From Cellulomonas hominis (lineage in GTDB: Bacteria; Actinomycetota; Actinomycetes; Actinomycetales; Cellulomonadaceae), in assembly GCF_014201095.1 (NCBI RefSeq), contig NZ_JACHDN010000001.1, positions 1,550,001-1,614,000 on the forward strand: a stretch of DNA of 64,000 nt, given 5' to 3'. The position numbers were made by a program, and so were the translations under genes. How positions within the stretch are numbered: position 1 is the stretch's first letter; each line of letters begins with the position of its first letter. Positions 50,773-59,614 of the stretch are shown here, in pieces. The notes beneath the pieces were generated by a model. It was not told where the DNA came from and made no database searches. It saw nothing but the letters and a program-made list of their open reading frames with translations.

Positions 50773-51476
50773 AGGGCGTCCAGCGTGACGTCGTCCAGCT
50801 CGACCGTGAGGCGCAGGCCGTCGGGCTGCACGGTCGCACCGGTGACCGTGGCGCCCTGGGGGAGCTCGTCGGCGACGCCGAACTGGGTGAGCCGGGCGGC
50901 GAGCCCGTCCGGCAGGACGTCGGCGTCGACGGTGAGCCCCGCGAGCGACGCCGACTGGACGTCGACCGTGAGGCCCGCGGTGCCGGCCGGCGCGACGGTG
51001 AGCGTGACGGCGGCGGGAAGCCCCGCGACCTGCCCCTCCGCGACGAGGGACTCCCCCTCGACGCGCAGCGCGAGGTCCCACCCCGTGCGGTCGCGCAGCA
51101 GGGACTCCAGGGCGGCGGTGGTGGCCGTGGCGGTGACCCGCAGGTGCTGGGCGCCGCGCGGCTCCCGGACGGCGACCCCCGTGGCGGTGGCGTCGACGGC
51201 GGTCAGCGGCAGGCCGCGGAGCGTGAGGGCGTCGGCGGTCAGGCGGACGTCGTCCAGCGTGCCGGAGATCAGCTGCGTGAGGAACGGGAAGCCGGCGACC
51301 GTGACGTCGGTCCCGGTCGCGCCGGTCTGCTGGCGCACGGCGTCGGCGGCGACGTCCTCCGCGAGGCCGCGGGTCACGCGGTCGGCGAGCAGGGGTCCGC
51401 CGACGAGGACGAGCAGCGCGAGCACCGTCCCGACGGCGCAGCCGACGCGGCGGCGGGGGCTCCGGGTGCTGGTCAC
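50769..51476 (-). CDS. LmeA/DUF2993-family lipid-binding protein
   Basis: 235-residue exported or membrane-anchored protein: an N-terminal helix (VGCAVGTVLALLVLVGGPLL), then VTVAGFPFLTQLISGTLDDV and further beta-rich repeats, the DUF2993 signature (xGxPFLTQL...G.xxxVxL). LmeA of mycobacteria binds phospholipid and supports cell-envelope lipoglycan assembly, so an envelope role is likely. GTG at 51476. Translationally coupled to the M50 protease. Confidence 0.88.
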   Translation of the reverse strand: MTSTRSPRRRVGCAVGTVLALLVLVGGPLLADRVTRGLAEDVAADAVRQQTGATGTDVTVAGFPFLTQLISGTLDDVRLTADALTLRGLPLTAVDATATGVAVREPRGAQHLRVTATATTAALESLLRDRTGWDLALRVEGESLVAEGQVAGLPAAVTLTVAPAGTAGLTVDVQSASLAGLTVDADVLPDGLAARLTQFGVADELPQGATVTGATVQPDGLRLTVELDDVTLDAL

Positions 51477-51693
51477 GCCCCGAGGCTACGGGGCCGTCCT
51501 GCACGGCCGCGCGCGACGGCCGCCGCCTCCGCACGACCTTCACCCGGGACCCGCAGGCCCCTCCCGGGCCTCATCCGGGACGAACGACCCTGCTGACCAC
51601 CCGGTCGGTATCGGACGATCGTTGACAAGTCAGGTTTTCCCGTCCCCCCAGGCGCCCGGACCGCTCAGCCGCCCCCTCACGGAGGAACTCGCC

Positions 51694-53622
51694 ATGACCG
51701 CCACCTTCGAGCACGTCCTGCAACCGGGACGCATCGGCTCGCTCGAGCTGCCCAACCGCGTCGCCCTCGCCCCGATGGGCACCGAGATGGGCACCCACGA
51801 GGGCTTGATCACGGAGCGCGAGATCGCGTACTACACCGAGCGCGCCAAGGGCGGCACCGGCCTGGTGATGACCGGCATCTCCGCCGTCTCCCAGGACTAC
51901 GAGGTCATCAACCCGGGCCTGTGCCGGGTGGACACCGACGCCGCCCTGCCGGGCCTGACGGCTCTGGCCGAGTCGGTCCACGCGGCCGGCGGGAGGATCA
52001 GCCTCCAGCTGACCGCGGGCCTCGGCCGGAACATCAACACCGTGGACCCCGAGCGCCTGCCGATCTCCGCGTCCGACAACCCGCACTACGCGAACCCCGA
52101 CGTGCTGTGCCGCCCGCTGGAGACCCACGAGATCCGGGTCATCGTGCAGCGCCACGCCGAGGCCGCCGCCCGCGCGGCCGCCGCCGGCATCGACGCGATC
52201 GACATCCACGGCCACACCGGCTACCTGGTCGACCAGTTCATGAGCCCGGTGTGGAACCGGCGGACCGACGAGTACGGCGGCTCCACCGAGAACCGCTGCC
52301 GCTTCGCGGTCGAGATCATCCAGGCCGTGAAGTCCGCGGCGCCGGGCCTGCCGGTGTCGTTCCGGCTGTCGGTCGACCACCGGTTCCCGGGCGGCCGCAC
52401 CGTCGAGGAGTCCCGGAAGATCGCTGTCGTGCTGGAGGCGGCGGGGCTCGACCTGCTCATCGCGGACGACGGCTCCTACGAGGCGATGGACTACGTCTTC
52501 CCGCCGTACTACCTCGGCGACGCCTGCATGGCGCCCGCGGCGAAGGCGATGAAGGAGGTCCTGTCGATCCCCGTCATGGCCGTCGGCAACCTCACCCCCG
52601 AGAACGCCGAGGCCGTCATCGCGGCGGGCGAGGCGGACTTCGCCGGCATCGGGCGCGGCCTGATCGCCGACCCGGAGTGGGCCAACAAGCTGCGCGAGGG
52701 ACGCCGCGGCGACCTGCGCCCCTGCATCCGCTGCAACGCCATGTGCGTGGGTCACGCGTTCTTCGCCGAGGCGCTCGGCTGCGCGGTGAACCCGCAGGTC
52801 GGCTTCGAGCGGGAGCGCGTGCTGACGATCGCCCCCCGGCCGAAGCGCGTCGTCGTGGTCGGCGGCGGCCCCGGCGGGCTCGAGGCGGCCCGCGTCGCGG
52901 CGCTGCGCGGGCACACCGTCGACCTGTACGAGAAGGGCACGAACCTGGGCGGCGTGCTCTGGCCGGCCGCCACCCCGGAGTTCAAGAAGGAGCTCCGCGG
53001 GATGGTCGGCTGGTGGGAGCGCCAGTTCGCGACGCTGCCCGTGACCGTGCACCTCGGGTCCGAGATCCACGCGGACTCCCTCGAGCTCGAGGGCGCGGAC
53101 GCCATCGTGGTCGCGACCGGCTCGCTGCCGATCGTCCCGCGGTCCATCCCGGGCATCGACGGGGACAACGTCGTCGAGGTCCTGGACTTCCACCTCGGCA
53201 CGCCCGTCGGGCAGCGGGTGGTCGTCGCCGGCGGCGGCCTGTCCGGCGCGGACTCGGCGCTCGAGCTCGCGCAGGCCGGCCACGAGGTGACGATCGTCGA
53301 GATGGCGTCCGAGATCGCCAAGGACATGATCGTCATCAACCGGATCACGCTCCTGCGCCAGCTCGCCGAGCACGGCGTGCGGATCCTCACGGACCACACG
53401 GTCACGGCCGTCGACGAGAAGGGCCTGACCGCGACCGGTCCCGACGGCGAGGTGCACGTCGACGCCGACACGGTGCTCTCCGCGTTCGGCGTCCGCCCGA
53501 ACACCGCGCTGCCCGAGGCGCTGGCCGGGCGGGCCGACGTGATCGCGGTGGGCGACTGCGTGAAGCCGGCGAAGGTCGGCGAGGCGATCAACGCGGGCTT
53601 CCTGGCGGCGTTCGACCTCTGA
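51694..53622 (+). CDS. 2,4-dienoyl-CoA reductase-like NADH:flavin oxidoreductase
   Basis: 642-residue two-module flavoprotein: an OYE-like FMN barrel (LPNRVALAPMGTEMG, IDIHGHTGYLVDQFMSPVWN, NRRTDEYGGSTENRCRFAVE) with a [4Fe-4S] cluster motif CIRCNAMCVGHAFFAEALGC, then a FAD/NAD(P) module (RVVVVGGGPGGLEAARVAAL, RVVVAGGGLSGADSALELAQ, VIAVGDCVKPAKVGEAINAG). This is the FadH/BaiCD/trimethylamine-dehydrogenase class. Reduction of an enoate or dienoyl-CoA is likely, exact substrate unknown. RBS GGAGGAA before the ATG at 51694. Confidence 0.93.
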   Translation: MTATFEHVLQPGRIGSLELPNRVALAPMGTEMGTHEGLITEREIAYYTERAKGGTGLVMTGISAVSQDYEVINPGLCRVDTDAALPGLTALAESVHAAGGRISLQLTAGLGRNINTVDPERLPISASDNPHYANPDVLCRPLETHEIRVIVQRHAEAAARAAAAGIDAIDIHGHTGYLVDQFMSPVWNRRTDEYGGSTENRCRFAVEIIQAVKSAAPGLPVSFRLSVDHRFPGGRTVEESRKIAVVLEAAGLDLLIADDGSYEAMDYVFPPYYLGDACMAPAAKAMKEVLSIPVMAVGNLTPENAEAVIAAGEADFAGIGRGLIADPEWANKLREGRRGDLRPCIRCNAMCVGHAFFAEALGCAVNPQVGFERERVLTIAPRPKRVVVVGGGPGGLEAARVAALRGHTVDLYEKGTNLGGVLWPAATPEFKKELRGMVGWWERQFATLPVTVHLGSEIHADSLELEGADAIVVATGSLPIVPRSIPGIDGDNVVEVLDFHLGTPVGQRVVVAGGGLSGADSALELAQAGHEVTIVEMASEIAKDMIVINRITLLRQLAEHGVRILTDHTVTAVDEKGLTATGPDGEVHVDADTVLSAFGVRPNTALPEALAGRADVIAVGDCVKPAKVGEAINAGFLAAFDL

Positions 53623-53631
53623 CCCCCGACC

Positions 53632-53672
53632 CCTGCCGGGCGCGGCGGAGCCGACCCCCCGCGCCCGGCAGG
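53632..53672 (+). terminator. Hairpin terminator after the dienoyl-CoA reductase-like gene
   Basis: A perfect 14-bp stem, CCTGCCGGGCGCGG (53632-53645) with 53659-53672, and a 13-nt loop, 10 bp after the stop. Confidence 0.85.
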
Positions 53673-53910
53673 TCCCGCGCGGCCGTCCCCTCCGGCCGCG
53701 CCCCGAGCGCCGGGAGAGGGCCATGTCGCCGAGGTAGGGCCGTGCGCGGTTCCTTCCTCGGCCCGCCGGTCCTCTCTCGGCGTCCGTGTGCGGGCGGGCG
53801 CCGCGCGGAGCAGGGGGCCGCGCGGCGCCCGGAGGCGGTGCGGTTGCGAGGGGGCCGGGGGCGTCGTTGACTCGGGACGGACGCAGCGGCAGCACGGGAG
53901 GCGGACGGGC

Positions 53911-54150
53911 ATGGGCATCGGGGACTACGTCGACAAGGCCAAGCGGGCCCTCGCGGGGAACGAGGACAAGGTCGCCGACGCGATCGACAAGGTCGCCGGC
54001 GCGGCGAAGTCACGGACCTCGGCCTCGACGGACGCGAAGATCGACCGGGCCGCCGACAAGGCGCGGGACTTCCTGGAGCAGCAGAAGCGCGAGGGCCGGG
54101 ACCACCCGCCGGCCCGGCACACCGAGCGTCCCGACCCGCCGGCGCTCTGA
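53911..54150 (+). CDS. Rv0909/MT0933-like antitoxin-family small protein
   Basis: 79-residue basic, helical protein: MGIGDYVDKAKRALAGNEDK, VADAIDKVAGAAKSRTSA, DAKIDRAADKARDFLEQQKR. This repeated Lys/Asp/Ala helix pattern matches the Rv0909 antitoxin family (also CsbD-like in general look). No toxin gene is next to it: the following gene, 10 bp on, is a glucose-6-phosphate dehydrogenase. GGGAGGCGGACGGGC precedes the ATG. Confidence 0.7.
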   Translation: MGIGDYVDKAKRALAGNEDKVADAIDKVAGAAKSRTSASTDAKIDRAADKARDFLEQQKREGRDHPPARHTERPDPPAL

Positions 54151-54160
54151 GCGCGGCCGC

Positions 54161-55556
54161 GTGGCAGCGGAGCAGACCCCGGTCCTCGTCGTCCTGCACG
54201 GCGCCCGGGGCGATCTGGCGCGCCGCATGGTGTACCCCGGCCTGGCCGAGCTCGACCGGGCCGGTCTGCTGCCGGAGCGCTGGCTGCTGCTCGGCACGGG
54301 GCGCCGCCCGATGTCGGACGACGACCTGGCCGCTCTGGTGCGGGACGCGCTCGGCGAGCACGGCGACCCGGGGCACGCCGGCGCGCTCGACGGCCACCTC
54401 CGGTACGCGGAGACCTTCGCCGAGGACGACGCGGGCGGGCTCGTGGACGCGATCGCGGACGCCCGCCGCGACCTCGGCGGCGACCCCACCGTCCTGCACT
54501 ACCTCGCCGTCCCGCCGTCGGCGTTCGCGCCGATCACGCGGGCGCTGCGCGCGCACGACCTGGCCGCCGGGGTGCGCGTCGTCTACGAGAAGCCCTACGG
54601 CACGTCGCCGGAGTCGTTCGAGGAGCTCGACGCCCTCGTGCACGAGGTGCTCGACGAGGACCAGGTGTTCAGGATCGACCACTTCCTCGGCAAGGAGGCG
54701 ACCCAGAACCTGCACGTGCTGCGGTTCGCCAACGAGCTGTTCGGCGGCGTGTGGAGCCGGGAGCACGTGGCCCAGGTGCAGGTCGACGTGCCGGAGACGC
54801 TGGACGTCACGGACCGGGCCGAGTTCTACGACGCGACCGGCGCGGCCCTCGACATGCTGGGGACGCACCTGTTCCAGGTGGCCGCCGAGGTCGCGATGGA
54901 GCCGCCGCCGGCGCTGGACGCGGCGCACCTCGCGGCCGCGCGGGAGGCCGTGATCGCGCGGTTCCGGCCGCTCGACCCGGCCCACGACGTGGTGCTGGGG
55001 CAGTTCGCCGGGTACCGAGACCTCGACGGGGTGGCCGGCGACTCGACGACGGACACGTTCGTCGCGGCGCGGCTGTGGGTCGACGACGACCGCTGGCGCG
55101 GCGTGCCCTTCCTGCTCCGGACGGGCAAACGGCTGGCGGCGCAGGCGCAGCGGGTGACGCTGGTGCTGCGGACGCCCGACGAGCTGTTCGGCGAGCCGGC
55201 CGGCCCGGGCCGGATCAGCCTGTCGCTCGCGGGCGACGGGGCCATCGACATCACCACCACGGTGAAGCGGCCGGGCCCGGACCTGCGGCTGGCCACCGGC
55301 ACCGCGTCGCTCGCGCTGGACGACGTGCAGCCCGGCGACCCGCTGTCCCCCGTACGCCTCGCTGCTGCACGACGTCCTGGTGGGCGACCGGACGCTGTTC
55401 ACGACACCGGCCGGGCTGCGCGCCGCGTGGGCGGCGTTCGCCCCGCTGCTCGGCCCGGACCGCCCGGACCCCGAGCCGTACGAGCCGGGGTCGTGGGGTC
55501 CCGCCCGGGCCGACGCGCTGGCCGGCCCGGACGGGTGGGTCCTCACTCGTAGCTGA
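54161..55556 (+). pseudogene. Glucose-6-phosphate dehydrogenase-like gene with C-terminal frameshift
   Basis: NADP-dependent G6PD family (Zwf-like). The N-terminal LHGARGDLARRMVYPGLAEL is the dinucleotide loop, VVYEKPYGTSPESFEELDAL and FRIDHFLGKEATQNLHVLRF hold the active-site Lys, His and Asp. The frame is intact to about residue 395. Then, at the five-C run at 55347-55351, one extra C shifts it; the true ending (YASLLHDVLVGDRTLFTTPA ... GPDGWVLTRS, TGA 55554-55556) continues in the next frame. Corrected length is 464 residues, normal for the family. May be a real pseudogene or a homopolymer sequencing error. GTG start at 54161. Confidence 0.85.
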
Positions 55557-58083
55557 CGGCGTCCAGCACCTTCATGCGGGCCGCGCGGGTCGCGGGCCAC
55601 AGCGCCGCCAGGATCCCGACGACCACCGCGAGCACGAGCATCCCGACCAGGCTGCCCCACGGGATGACGAGCTCGGACAGGCCCTCGTCCGCGTACACCG
55701 CGGGCAGGGTGGACGCCAGGGCCACGCCGACGACCAGGCCGACGACCGTCCCGAACACCGCGGTCAGCGCCGACTCGACCGTCACCGTGCCCGCGAGCTG
55801 CAGCCGGCCGAGGCCGACCGCCCGGAGCAGCCCGATCTCCCGCGTCCGCTCGATCACCGACAGGGCGAGGGTGTTGACGATGCCGAGCACCGCGATCACC
55901 ACGGACAGGCCGAGCAGCGCGTACAGGATGACCAGCACCTGGTTGACCTGGTCGGCGATCTGCGAGACGAACTCCTCCTGCGTGAGCACCGAGACCACGA
56001 CGTAGGGCGACACCGCGTCGGCGACCGCGTCCTGCAGCGCGTCCAGGGACACCCCGTCGGCCGCGTTCACGAGCACCGTGTCGATGACCTGCATCTCGCG
56101 CGGGACCAGCAGGTCCAGCACGTCGCGGTTGACGACCACCGGGGCCCCGACCACGTTCGTGGCGAAGATGCCGGCGACGGTGAGCTCCTGCGGGCCGGAC
56201 GGGCCGGTGACGACGAGCGTGTCGCCGACCTCCCAGCCGTTCGTCTCGGCCGCCGCCTCCTGCACGACCGCCTCGCCGTCCCGCAGCACGCCGATCTCGC
56301 CGTCGATCGTCTCCGCGTCGACCGCGCGGTCGAACAGGTCCGGTGCCAGGCCGGCCACGTAGCCCGTCGTCGCCTCGCCGCCGTCCTCCGCGACCGGCAG
56401 CGCCGCCGCGGCGAACGCGTCCACCTGCCCGACCTCGGGGAGCGCCTCGACGTCGTCCACGGCGCCCGAGGGCACCTGGAAGGTCGCCGACTGCAGGACC
56501 AGGTCGCCGTGCAGCTGCGACTCCACGACGCCCGCCACCGACTGCGAGGCGGACCCGGCGATCACGGACACGCCGCCGACCAGCGCCATGCCGATCATCA
56601 GCGCGCCCGCGGTGTTCGCCGTGCGGCGGGGGTTGCGGACCACGTTGCCGCGGGCCAGCCGCCCGACGGGCCGGATCAGCCGGACGAACGGCCACGCCAG
56701 CACCCCGACGGTCGCGCGCGCCAGGCTCGGCGCGAGCATGAGGACGCCGACCAGCACGGCGGCGGCGCCCGCACCGAGCGCGGCGTCCGCGACGTCCGCC
56801 TCGGCGTTCAGCACCGCGGCGAGCACGCCCGCGACGCCCAGGGCGGTGACGACGGAGCCGAGCACCGCGCGGACCCGCATCGAGCGCTCCGCGACGGTGA
56901 CCTCGTCGCGCATGGCCTCGACCGGCGGGACCAGCGCCGCGCGGCGGGCCGGGACGGCGGCGGCCAGGACGCTGACCAGGGTGCCGACCACCAGCGAGAC
57001 GCCGATGGTCGCGGCGTCCACCGGGACGTCGCCCGCCAGGTCCATGCCCATCGACTCGAACACCGCCTTGAGGCCCTGCACGAGACCCAGGCCGCCGGCG
57101 ATGCCGATGGCCGAGCCGATCAGGCCGACGACGGCCGCCTGCACCAGGATCGACGCGAAGACCTGCGCCGGCGAGGCGCCGACCGCGCGCAGCAGGGCGA
57201 ACTCGCGCATCCGCTGGCGCACCGACATCGCGAAGGTGTTGGAGATGATGAACGCCCCGACGAACAGGGCGATCGCCGCGAAGACCAGCAGGAACGTCGT
57301 GACGAACCCGAGCATCTCGCCGATGGCGTCCTTGTTCTCGTCCCGGAGCTGCTGCCCGGTGACGGCCTCCAGGCCGCCGGTCGCGAACGGCTCGAGGGCC
57401 GCGACGAGCTCCTCGTCGGTCGTCCCGTCCTCCGCGTACACGGCGATGTCGTTCACGCCGCCGTCGGGGGCGAACAGGCCGTACCCGGTGTCGGCGTCGA
57501 CCAGGACGATCGTGGCACCGGCCATCGGGCCGCCCATGTCGACCCGGCCGACGATCTCGACCGGCGTGACCTCGCCGGCGATGACGGCCTGCGTGCTGTC
57601 GCCGATCGCGAAGCCGGACGACTCCAGCGTGGCCGTCTCCAGCGCGACCTCGCCCGCCCGCTCCGGGCCGCGGCCCTCGGCGATGCGCACCGACGGGTCG
57701 TCGTGGACGTACGGGAACGCGAAGCTCGGCGCCTGGGTGCTCTGCACCGCCGTGCCGTCGGAGCCGACCAGGACGATCGAGCCCTGCACCTCGGGGATCG
57801 CGTGGGCGACCCCGTCGAGCGCGGCGATCTCCTCGGCGGCCTCCTTCGGGACGGTGCCGGTGGCGGTCGTGCCCTCGGCGATCGAGGAGCCCTCGACGGG
57901 CTGCGGCCGCAGGTACGCGTCCGCCGGGGCGGCGGCGTCGACGATCCCGTCGAACGTGCTCGACATCATCGTCCGCAGCGAGAACGTGCCCGCCACGAAC
58001 GCCACGCCCAGGGCAACCGCCAGCAGCGACAGCACGAACCGGACGAGGTGCGCGCGGATCCCGCGCAGCGCGACGCGGCCCAT
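55543..58083 (-). CDS. FtsX/MacB-type ABC transporter permease
   Basis: 846-residue permease with two FtsX-like cores. The N-terminal helix RFVLSLLAVALGVAFVAGTF is followed by a large extracellular domain; then FVTTFLLVFAAIALFVGAFI, NTFAMSVRQRMREFALLRAV and a second copy VIAVLGIVNTLALSVIERTR then EIGLLRAVGLGRLQLAGTV. Such permeases with a MacB/LolD-type ATPase move lipids or peptides from the outer leaflet or act mechanically. ATG at 58083 overlaps the ATPase stop (TGATG). Its stop overlaps the corrected end of the convergent G6PD. Confidence 0.93.
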   Translation of the reverse strand: MGRVALRGIRAHLVRFVLSLLAVALGVAFVAGTFSLRTMMSSTFDGIVDAAAPADAYLRPQPVEGSSIAEGTTATGTVPKEAAEEIAALDGVAHAIPEVQGSIVLVGSDGTAVQSTQAPSFAFPYVHDDPSVRIAEGRGPERAGEVALETATLESSGFAIGDSTQAVIAGEVTPVEIVGRVDMGGPMAGATIVLVDADTGYGLFAPDGGVNDIAVYAEDGTTDEELVAALEPFATGGLEAVTGQQLRDENKDAIGEMLGFVTTFLLVFAAIALFVGAFIISNTFAMSVRQRMREFALLRAVGASPAQVFASILVQAAVVGLIGSAIGIAGGLGLVQGLKAVFESMGMDLAGDVPVDAATIGVSLVVGTLVSVLAAAVPARRAALVPPVEAMRDEVTVAERSMRVRAVLGSVVTALGVAGVLAAVLNAEADVADAALGAGAAAVLVGVLMLAPSLARATVGVLAWPFVRLIRPVGRLARGNVVRNPRRTANTAGALMIGMALVGGVSVIAGSASQSVAGVVESQLHGDLVLQSATFQVPSGAVDDVEALPEVGQVDAFAAAALPVAEDGGEATTGYVAGLAPDLFDRAVDAETIDGEIGVLRDGEAVVQEAAAETNGWEVGDTLVVTGPSGPQELTVAGIFATNVVGAPVVVNRDVLDLLVPREMQVIDTVLVNAADGVSLDALQDAVADAVSPYVVVSVLTQEEFVSQIADQVNQVLVILYALLGLSVVIAVLGIVNTLALSVIERTREIGLLRAVGLGRLQLAGTVTVESALTAVFGTVVGLVVGVALASTLPAVYADEGLSELVIPWGSLVGMLVLAVVVGILAALWPATRAARMKVLDAVSYE

Positions 58084-58871
58084 CAGCGGGCGGCCGCGTC
58101 GGCCGCGGCGGCGCCGGCGTGGGCCCCGGCAGCGGGCCGCAGCGCGGTGAGCGCCGCGAGCACCGCGTCCGGCGTCGGGTCGGTGACCTCGCCGACCAGA
58201 CGGCCGTCCGCGAGGAACAGCACCCGGTGGGCGTAGGAGGCGGCCGTCGGGTCGTGCGTGACCATGACGACCGACTGGCCGAGGTCGTCGACGGAGCGAC
58301 GCAGGAAGCCCAGCACCTCGCCGGACGACGTCGAGTCGAGGTTGCCGGTCGGCTCGTCCGCGAACACCACGGCGGGCCGGGACACCAGGGCGCGGGCGCA
58401 GGCGACGCGCTGCTGCTGGCCGCCGGACAGCTCGGTCGGCTTGTGGCCGAGGCGGTCGGCGAGACCGACGGCCTCCACGACGGCGTCCAGGTGCGCGCGG
58501 TCCACCGGGCGCCGCGCGATGTCCAGCGGCAGCGTGATGTTCTCCAGCGCCGTCAGGGTCGGGACCAGGTTGAACGCCTGGAACACGAAGCCGAGCCGGT
58601 CGCGGCGCAGCCGGGTGAGCTGCCGCTCGTTCATCGCGCTGACCTCGAGGCCGTCGACGACGACCGAGCCGGCGTTCGCGCGGTCCAGGCCGGCCATGCA
58701 GTGCATGAGGGTCGACTTGCCGGAGCCCGACGGGCCCATGATCGCGGTCATCTCGCCGCGGCCGAAGTCCACGTCCACACCCGCGAGGGCGTGCACGGCG
58801 GTGTCGCCCGTTCCGTAGGTCTTCACCAGACCGCGGGCGCTCGCGATCGGGGTGGTGTCGGTGGTGGTCAT
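58083..58871 (-). CDS. MacB/LolD-type ABC transporter ATPase
   Basis: 262-residue ATP-binding protein. Walker A is IMGPSGSGKSTLMHCMAGLD, the signature LSGGQQQRVACARALVSRPA, Walker B VVFADEPTGNLDSTSSGE, and the H-loop MVTHDPTAASYAHRV. The LDR-N and Q-loop VFQAFNLVPTLTALENI place it in the DrrA-independent LolD/MacB group. ATG at 58871, coupled to the downstream permease by overlap. The promoter region has an inverted repeat at 58960-58983. Confidence 0.94.
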   Translation of the reverse strand: MTTTDTTPIASARGLVKTYGTGDTAVHALAGVDVDFGRGEMTAIMGPSGSGKSTLMHCMAGLDRANAGSVVVDGLEVSAMNERQLTRLRRDRLGFVFQAFNLVPTLTALENITLPLDIARRPVDRAHLDAVVEAVGLADRLGHKPTELSGGQQQRVACARALVSRPAVVFADEPTGNLDSTSSGEVLGFLRRSVDDLGQSVVMVTHDPTAASYAHRVLFLADGRLVGEVTDPTPDAVLAALTALRPAAGAHAGAAAADAAAR

Positions 58872-58959
58872 GGTCTCCGGTTCCTGTGCAACTGACGACG
58901 GGGTCGGGACGATCGTGGCGCGCGCGGTCGCAGCCGGGCATCGGTGAGCACCCTGGTCC

Positions 58960-58983
58960 GTCCCTGATCCGCCCCCCAGGGAC
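58960..58983. promoter_or_regulatory. Inverted repeat upstream of the ABC operon
   Basis: GTCCCTG (58960-58966) and CAGGGAC (58977-58983) are perfect arms with a 10-nt spacer, about 90 bp before the ATPase start. Could be an operator for this exporter or a small hairpin in its leader. No regulator gene is adjacent. Most of 58872-59137 is otherwise without visible features. Confidence 0.4.
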
Positions 58984-59137
58984 AGAGGTCCCGCACCCTG
59001 ATGTCGCAGGTGGGAGGGGGTGCGCGGCACCCCGGCCGCAGGCGCCCGCCGGGTGGTGCGCGTGGGTCCGGCCGGACGCGTCAGGAGGTGTGGCGCAGGT
59101 CACACCGGGGCCCTAGGCTGGATGCCGGGGTGCTCCG

Positions 59138-59575
59138 ATGCCGTGGTCCCTGCTGTTCTGGGTGGCGCTGCCGGCGCTCACCTTCGCCGCCGTGCTGGCC
59201 CTGATCCCCGGCGGGGAGGTGCCGCCGAAGCTGCGCGCGCTCCTGACCCGGGCGAGCACGCGGCTGGCCGGCGCGCTGGACCGGCTCGCCGCCCACCTCC
59301 GGCACGGCCGGCACGTCCCGGCGCCCGACCCGTTCGACGCCCTGCACGTGCAGATGCGGCTCGGGATCGTGGCCGACCACCTGCAGCGGCTGGAGGCCGA
59401 CCGGCACGCCTGGGCCCGGGCGGAGCGGATCATCGCGAGCCAGCTCGCGTACGACGCGCTGCTCGCGGAGGCCTGCCGGCTCGCGGGCGTGGAGGTGCTG
59501 CCGCGGGCGAAGGGCGACCCGTGGGAGCGGATGCGCGAGGAGGTCGAGCTCGCGGCGCGCGGGTGGACCTGGTGA
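59138..59575 (+). CDS. Hypothetical membrane-anchored helical protein
   Basis: 145-residue protein: one N-terminal membrane helix (SLLFWVALPALTFAAVLALI), then an all-helical cytoplasmic part with ALHVQMRLGIVADHLQRLEA, HAWARAERIIASQLAYDALL and a C-terminal WERMREEVELAARGWTW. The acidic-aromatic ending resembles other actinobacterial hypotheticals, but I do not recognise a family. ATG at 59138; stands alone between the ABC operon and sbcC. Confidence 0.7.
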   Translation: MPWSLLFWVALPALTFAAVLALIPGGEVPPKLRALLTRASTRLAGALDRLAAHLRHGRHVPAPDPFDALHVQMRLGIVADHLQRLEADRHAWARAERIIASQLAYDALLAEACRLAGVEVLPRAKGDPWERMREEVELAARGWTW

Positions 59576-59614
59576 CGGCGGCCGCCCGCCGCCGCACGGC
59601 CGCGCGCCGCGGGG

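Noticed and set aside
51600..51693. TTGACA at 51622-51627 as a -35 box for the dienoyl-CoA reductase-like gene
   Set aside because: No acceptable -10 hexamer lies 16-19 bp downstream; the region there is a C-run.
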